From JAJNBA01 sp035512775 (GTDB lineage Bacteria > Actinomycetota > UBA4738 > HRBIN12): a stretch of 24,901 nt of DNA. The notes under the pieces were generated by a model. The model did no database searches. It was not told where the DNA came from and saw only the letters and a program-made list of their open reading frames with translations. The translations under genes were made by a program, and so were the position numbers. This document shows positions 21,525-24,901 of this stretch, one piece after another. The stretch covers positions 1 through 24,901 of the forward strand of contig DATKDI010000023.1 in NCBI GenBank assembly GCA_035512775.1, given 5' to 3'. Every line of letters begins with the position of its first letter. Within the stretch, counting starts at the first letter, position 1.

Positions 21525-22290
21525 GTGCCCGAGCTTTCGTCTGTCGATAGGCGCGTCGCGCGAGCGCATCGAAAAGCGTCTGTTGTGAAGGATCCGTCTC
21601 GGCGGTTTCCTCCGGGTGCCACTGCACGCCGATGACGCACCGGAGGTCGTTCTCATCGCGAACGGGCCGCTCGAGCGCCTCGACGAGACCATCGGGTGAG
21701 CGCGCGGTGACGATCAGATCGTCACCGATCCGGTCGACGCCTTGATGGTGGTGCGACGAGCATGTGAGGGTCGAGCGCTTCGTGGCCGCGAACAGCTGGC
21801 TCTCACCCTCGACGGCGACTTCGTGGATGGTCTGCGTGCCGGCTGTCGGCACGCCGTGTTCCAGGAGGTCGGGATGGTCGGGGAGATGACCGTGCAGCGT
21901 GCCTCCGAAGGCGACGTTCATGATCTGCATCCCGCGACAGATGCAGAGGGTTGGGACGGCCAGCTCATCGGCTGCCTTGAGCAGGGCGATCTCGAACTCA
22001 TCCCGGTCGGGTTCTACCCCGTAGAGGTGGTCGCCGGGCTCCGCGCCGTAGCGGCGCGGATCGACGTCGCCGCCGCCAGCGAGCAGGAGGCCATCGAACG
22101 GCTTGAGGATCTCATCCGGCGTTCCCTCCTCGCCGGGCGCCAGGATCACGGTGCGGGCGTCGGCTCGCCGGAGTGCGTCGAGATACGGCTTCGGGACGCC
22201 GTACCCCCCCTCCGGCCATCGCGCGACGCGATCGCCGGCCAAGTGGTAGGCGACGACCGCGATCAGGGGTCGGTACCGGTGCTCGGCCAC
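21511..22290 (-). CDS. Class-I-amidotransferase-like peptidase C26 (gamma-glutamyl-GABA hydrolase/PuuD-like)
   Basis: 259 residues. The family releases gamma-glutamyl groups, for example from gamma-glutamyl-GABA in putrescine breakdown. The triad is Cys118 (TLCICRGMQIMN), His225 and Glu227 (VQWHPEET). The DGLLLAGGGDVDPRRYG segment and SSHHHQGVD are typical of PuuD. A PuuD role would link to the polyamine importer at 5096-8043, but no other putrescine-pathway gene is present, so other gamma-glutamyl substrates are possible. The GTG start has TACACT 7 bases upstream and no ribosome site; the open frame further upstream overlaps the next gene. Confidence 0.85.
   Translation of the reverse strand: MAEHRYRPLIAVVAYHLAGDRVARWPEGGYGVPKPYLDALRRADARTVILAPGEEGTPDEILKPFDGLLLAGGGDVDPRRYGAEPGDHLYGVEPDRDEFEIALLKAADELAVPTLCICRGMQIMNVAFGGTLHGHLPDHPDLLEHGVPTAGTQTIHEVAVEGESQLFAATKRSTLTCSSHHHQGVDRIGDDLIVTARSPDGLVEALERPVRDENDLRCVIGVQWHPEETAETDPSQQTLFDALARRAYRQTKARAPVTR
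21705..21727. repeat. 11-bp perfect inverted repeat inside the PuuD-like gene
   Basis: CGGTGACGATC and GATCGTCACCG flank a single a. It lies in coding sequence for RIGDDLIVTA. Confidence 0.4.
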
Positions 22291-22297
22291 GGCGTCG

Positions 22298-22303
22298 AGT
22301 GTA
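22298..22303 (-). promoter_or_regulatory. Candidate -10 box of a leaderless PuuD-like gene transcript
   Basis: TACACT on the minus strand lies 7 bases before the GTG start, in a 31-base gap after the upstream gene. The same hexamer stands before that upstream gene. It implies a promoter of its own despite the short gap. Confidence 0.4.
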
Positions 22304-22321
22304 GCGAGGGGTCTTCGGCGC

Positions 22322-23038
22322 CTACTCGCCCGCGGCCAGCGTTGTGAAACGTTCGAACACCTCACGTCCGCGGCTCTCGTGCGCGGCCATGAACCGCCCG
22401 GCCTCATCGCGAACCTCCTGCGAGCTTTTCCCCCAATCCGATCGGAGATCGCCTTCCTTCGCGAACTCGTCGAGCCAGAAGTCGAGCTCGGGGAGGTTCA
22501 CTTCGCAGTGGAATTGTGTGCCCCACGCCAGCTCTCCGACGCGGAACGCCTGATTGGGAACCCGATCACCCGTGGCGAGCAACGTCGCTCCTGCGGGGAG
22601 CTCGAACGCGTCCCCATGCCACTGGAATGCCAGGTCGCCGTCCGACAGGTGGGAGAAAAGTCGATCGTGCGAAGCATCGTCGGTCGGATGGATCGGTTCG
22701 AATCCGATCTCGCGTGTCGGACCCTCCCCGACCTTCGCATCCAGCGCCCAGGCGAGGAGCTGGCCACCGAAGCACACGCCGAGGAACGGGATCCGACGAT
22801 CCAGCGCCTCTCGGATCACCCCGGCGGTCTCCTCGATGAACGGCTGCTCGTCGGCGTGCCCGACGTTGAACGTGGAGCCGAAGACGACGATGCCGTCGAT
22901 CCCGTCGAGGATCGGCCGAGGACTCGCGCCGTCGAGCGCATCCCACACCTCGACCCTCGCGCCCACACTCTGCACGGCGGCGGGCGCGACCCCGAACGTC
23001 TCCGAGGCGTCGCAGCGCACGAACAGGATGACCGTCAT
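22322..23038 (-). CDS. Type 1 glutamine amidotransferase-like protein
   Basis: 238 residues, a stand-alone class I amidotransferase fold related to the GMP-synthase glutaminase domain. The nucleophile elbow is GVCFGGQLLAWAL (Cys89), and the partner residues are His177 and Glu179 in TQFHCEVNL, where most relatives have HPE. The DGDLAFQWHGDAFELP segment is characteristic of this group. With no synthase partner in the window, it may act as a free glutaminase or on a gamma-glutamyl compound. The ATG start has TACACT 8 bases upstream and lacks a ribosome site. It runs in the same direction as the PuuD-like gene and diverges from the aldolase. Confidence 0.82.
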   Translation of the reverse strand: MTVILFVRCDASETFGVAPAAVQSVGARVEVWDALDGASPRPILDGIDGIVVFGSTFNVGHADEQPFIEETAGVIREALDRRIPFLGVCFGGQLLAWALDAKVGEGPTREIGFEPIHPTDDASHDRLFSHLSDGDLAFQWHGDAFELPAGATLLATGDRVPNQAFRVGELAWGTQFHCEVNLPELDFWLDEFAKEGDLRSDWGKSSQEVRDEAGRFMAAHESRGREVFERFTTLAAGE

Positions 23039-23046
23039 CCGAGCCG

Positions 23047-23052
23047 AGTGTA
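23047..23052 (-). promoter_or_regulatory. Candidate -10 box of a leaderless amidotransferase transcript
   Basis: TACACT on the minus strand, preceded by GA, lies 8 bases before the ATG. It is identical to the hexamer before the PuuD-like gene. Confidence 0.4.
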
Positions 23053-23140
23053 TCTCCACCCCCCTTGCGCGGGTGCGGGACCGAGCGCTCTCTGGCACAC
23101 TGCGCAGGCGCGAGCGAGTCATCTGGGGACAGAGCCGACG

Positions 23141-23146
23141 AGGAGG
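23141..23146 (+). promoter_or_regulatory. Ribosome binding site of the aldolase gene
   Basis: A consensus AGGAGG with a 5-base spacer to the ATG at 23152. It excludes the earlier in-frame starts. The gap to the divergent amidotransferase is 113 bases; a CACACT near 23096 may be its -10 box. Confidence 0.7.
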
Positions 23147-23151
23147 CAACG

Positions 23152-23973
23152 ATGACAGGCAAGGCGATGCGGCTGAAGCGCGTGATCGACCCCGCGGGGG
23201 TGTCGGTGATCTGCGCGCTGGATCACGGGATGACGTCCCCTACGTTCCTGGAACCGCTGGCGGACATCACGACCCGCGCGGCGGAGACCATCGCGGGAGG
23301 CGCCAACGTGATCATGATGAGCAAGGGGATGATCAGGATCGCGGAGCCCGCGTTCTCCCCGACGACCTCCCTCGCCCTGCTGCTCTCGGCCTCCGCGAGC
23401 CCGGACGGCGACCGACCCGAGATCGTGCAGATCGCGGAGGTCGAGGAGGCGCTCGTGCTGGGAGCCGACGCCGTCGTGCTGTTCACCGCCCTCGGCGGTG
23501 ACACCGAGTCCTCGATGATCGAGATCCTCGCCGGCGTGGGGCGGGAGTGCGCCGCGCTGGGCATGCCGTTCATCGCCGAGGCGGAGTTCCCGACGACCTA
23601 CGCCAGTGTCGAGGAGCTGAAGGACCAGTACGGGTTCGAGTACCTGAGGCGCAACGTCCGGCTCTGCACCGAGCTCGGCGCTGACATCGTGAAGACGAAT
23701 TGGCCCGGCGACGCCGACTCGTTCTCGAAGCTGGTCGAGGCCGCGAACGGCGTTCCGGTGGTGCTCGCAGGTGGTTCTCGGCTGGAGGACGCGGAGCTGC
23801 TCACGCGGATGGAGCAGGCGGTCGCCGCCGGCGCGATCGGCTGCTCGGTCGGTAGGAACATCTTCATGCACCGGTCGCCTGAGGCGATCACGCGCGCGCT
23901 CGCGCGCGTGATCCGGGAGAGGTGGAGCGCTGACAAGGCAGCGGCGGTGCTGCAGGAAGAGCTCGCGGGCTGA
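23152..23973 (+). CDS. Class I aldolase, DeoC/LacD-DhnA type
   Basis: 273 residues, TIM barrel. It begins with an ICALDHGMT strand-loop that binds the substrate phosphate region in this group. The Schiff-base lysine is probably Lys181 in ADIVKTNWPGD, followed by PVVLAGGSRLED and the phosphate-binding CSVGRNIFMH. These match archaeal-type fructose-bisphosphate aldolase and its relatives, including the heptulosonate synthase used in an alternative aromatic pathway. The exact substrate is unknown. A one-base TGATG overlap couples it to the zinc dehydrogenase that follows, suggesting a catabolic route for a sugar or sugar acid. A 13-bp inverted repeat lies in the C-terminal helix codons. Confidence 0.85.
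   Translation: MTGKAMRLKRVIDPAGVSVICALDHGMTSPTFLEPLADITTRAAETIAGGANVIMMSKGMIRIAEPAFSPTTSLALLLSASASPDGDRPEIVQIAEVEEALVLGADAVVLFTALGGDTESSMIEILAGVGRECAALGMPFIAEAEFPTTYASVEELKDQYGFEYLRRNVRLCTELGADIVKTNWPGDADSFSKLVEAANGVPVVLAGGSRLEDAELLTRMEQAVAAGAIGCSVGRNIFMHRSPEAITRALARVIRERWSADKAAAVLQEELAG
23886..23913. repeat. 13-bp perfect inverted repeat inside the aldolase gene
   Basis: GATCACGCGCGCG and CGCGCGCGTGATC flank CT. The alternating CG core could also adopt other DNA forms. It encodes AITRALARVI, an amphipathic helix whose codons partly explain the symmetry. Confidence 0.5.
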
Positions 23974-24901
23974 TGCGCGCCGCGTTCATGACCGACGTCA
24001 ACGCGATCGAGGTCCGCGAGGACGCCGAGGAACCCTCGCTCGATCCTCGCGGCGCCGTCCTGCGGGTGGAGGCGTGCGGGATCTGCGGCACGGACGCGCG
24101 GACGTTCTTCAACGGCGACCCGAAGGCACCGGTGCCGTGGCAGCTCGGCCACGAGCCGGTCGGCGTCCTCGAGGAGGTCGGCGCGGAAGCCGATCTTCCC
24201 ACTGGTGTCGCGGAGGGCGACCGGGTCTTCCTGGGCTCGATCCTCACGTGCGGCGAGTGCCGGTGGTGCATGGAGGGCTTCCAGAACCTCTGCGAGGACC
24301 ATCTCCTGTACGGGTATGACCCGTTCCCGGGGGCGTACGCCGAACGAGCCGGCGTGCCGCCGATCGCGACGAAGAACCTGATCCCGCTCCCGCCGGAGCT
24401 CCCGAGCGACCTCGCGACGGTGGCCGATCCGTTCGCGTGCGCCCTGAACGGGATCGAACAGCTGGACGTCAGGCTCGGCGACACCGTCGTGATCCTGGGC
24501 ACGGGCCCGATCGGGTGCTGGCAGGCCGTGATGGCGCGCGACCGGGGCGCCTCGAAGGTGTTCATGTCGGATGTATCCGCGGAGCGCCTCGAGATCGCCC
24601 TGGACGCGATCGGACAGGCGGTCGACGACGCCTGGGTCGCCGGCGAGGACAACGGCGTCGAGGAGGTCCTCTCGCGGACCGGCGGTGTCGGAGCGGAGCG
24701 CATCAGCGTCGCCGCGCCCGCGAAGCCGGCGCAAAAGGCCGCGCTGGAGATGGCGGCGAAACGCGCGAAGGTCGTGTACTTCGCGGGCTTGCCGAAGCAC
24801 GACCCCGTGAGTCCGCTCGACATGAACCAGCTCCACTACAAGGAACTGTCGGTGCTGGGCGCCTACGGCGCCACGCATCGCCAGTACCGGATCACGATGG
24901 A
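23973..24901 (+). CDS. Zinc-dependent alcohol dehydrogenase, MDR family (3' truncated)
   Basis: 309 complete codons are visible, and the frame is still open at the window edge. The N-terminal half has the catalytic zinc ligands Cys38 (CGICGTD), His60 and Glu61 (GHE), and the structural zinc cluster Cys93, Cys96, Cys99 and Cys107 (TCGECRWCMEGFQNLC). The Rossmann domain has VILGTGPIGCWQA. These are features of polyol dehydrogenases such as sorbitol or threonine dehydrogenase. The ATG overlaps the aldolase stop by one base. The pair would oxidise a polyol or sugar derivative and cleave the product, or act in the reverse order, but the substrate is not known. Confidence 0.88.
   Translation, partial: MRAAFMTDVNAIEVREDAEEPSLDPRGAVLRVEACGICGTDARTFFNGDPKAPVPWQLGHEPVGVLEEVGAEADLPTGVAEGDRVFLGSILTCGECRWCMEGFQNLCEDHLLYGYDPFPGAYAERAGVPPIATKNLIPLPPELPSDLATVADPFACALNGIEQLDVRLGDTVVILGTGPIGCWQAVMARDRGASKVFMSDVSAERLEIALDAIGQAVDDAWVAGEDNGVEEVLSRTGGVGAERISVAAPAKPAQKAALEMAAKRAKVVYFAGLPKHDPVSPLDMNQLHYKELSVLGAYGATHRQYRITM

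Noticed and set aside
20220..21692. 490-codon minus-strand open frame across the DUF1015 gene
   Set aside because: Antisense shadow; the plus-strand protein has a family motif and a coupled start.
22691..22709. TPsiC-arm-like hairpin GATCGG-TTCGAAT-CCGATC, as in a tRNA gene
   Set aside because: The 7-base loop and stem look like a tRNA T arm, but no matching acceptor strand, anticodon arm or CCA end is found around it, and it lies inside the amidotransferase coding sequence.
23598..24878. 426-codon minus-strand open frame across the aldolase and dehydrogenase
   Set aside because: The translation is rich in Arg, His and Ala with no recognisable motif, and it opposes two well-supported enzymes.
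1..24901. CRISPR arrays, insertion sequences, prophage or integrase genes
   Set aside because: No regularly spaced repeats, transposase motifs or attachment-like direct repeats were found on either strand.

Overview
The window is a GC-rich (roughly two-thirds GC by eye), densely packed bacterial chromosome segment with 24 protein-coding genes and no RNA genes, insertion sequences or CRISPR arrays that I can see. Frequent GTG (and one TTG) starts, stop/start overlaps of 1, 4 and 14 bases, a DUF5317 protein, a Tat-type lipoprotein solute-binding protein, menaquinone-type methylation, and several starts with no Shine-Dalgarno but a -10-like hexamer 6 to 8 bases upstream all point to an Actinomycetota-like organism, probably a deep-branching lineage. 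A high-GC Chloroflexota-like organism cannot be excluded.

Layout. 1-783: 3' part of a NarL-type sensor histidine kinase, convergent with and overlapping a DUF5317 membrane protein (635-1282, -). 1394-3625 (+): HAD-IIA phosphatase, UbiE/MenG methyltransferase and a polytopic UbiA-like membrane protein. 3622-5008 (-): lipoprotein plus SMP-30/gluconolactonase-like beta-propeller. 5096-8043 (+): PotD-PotB-PotC polyamine-type ABC importer without its ATPase. 8074-9115 (+): a small histidine-bearing membrane protein and a membrane-anchored extracytoplasmic protein. 9087-11062 (-): CaiB/BaiF CoA-transferase and a SAM methyltransferase. 11141-11863 (+): a winged-helix plus coiled-coil protein. 11805-17707 (-): complete peptide-type ABC importer operon (binding protein, two permeases, two ATPases) whose binding protein carries a C-terminal membrane anchor. 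17708-18001: 294-base divergent control region. 18002-21521 (+): serA-serC-DUF1015, translationally coupled. 21511-23038 (-): two class-I-amidotransferase-fold hydrolases. 23152-24901 (+): DhnA/LacD-type class I aldolase and a zinc alcohol dehydrogenase cut by the window edge.

How the parts work together. Two solute importers and the catabolic-looking enzymes (CoA-transferase, gamma-glutamyl hydrolase-like protein, aldolase/dehydrogenase pair) suggest a heterotroph using amines, peptides and sugar-like compounds. The serA-serC-DUF1015 operon gives two of the three phosphorylated serine-pathway steps and puts an uncharacterised DGHHR-motif protein where a phosphoserine phosphatase would be expected; this is the best candidate here for undescribed biochemistry.

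Three window-wide patterns cut across the genes. (1) Seven gene starts look leaderless. (2) All five convergent gene pairs overlap at their 3' ends, three with a hairpin at or close to the stop codons. (3) Several coding sequences contain long perfect inverted repeats (arms of 11 to 17 bases), more than chance would suggest.
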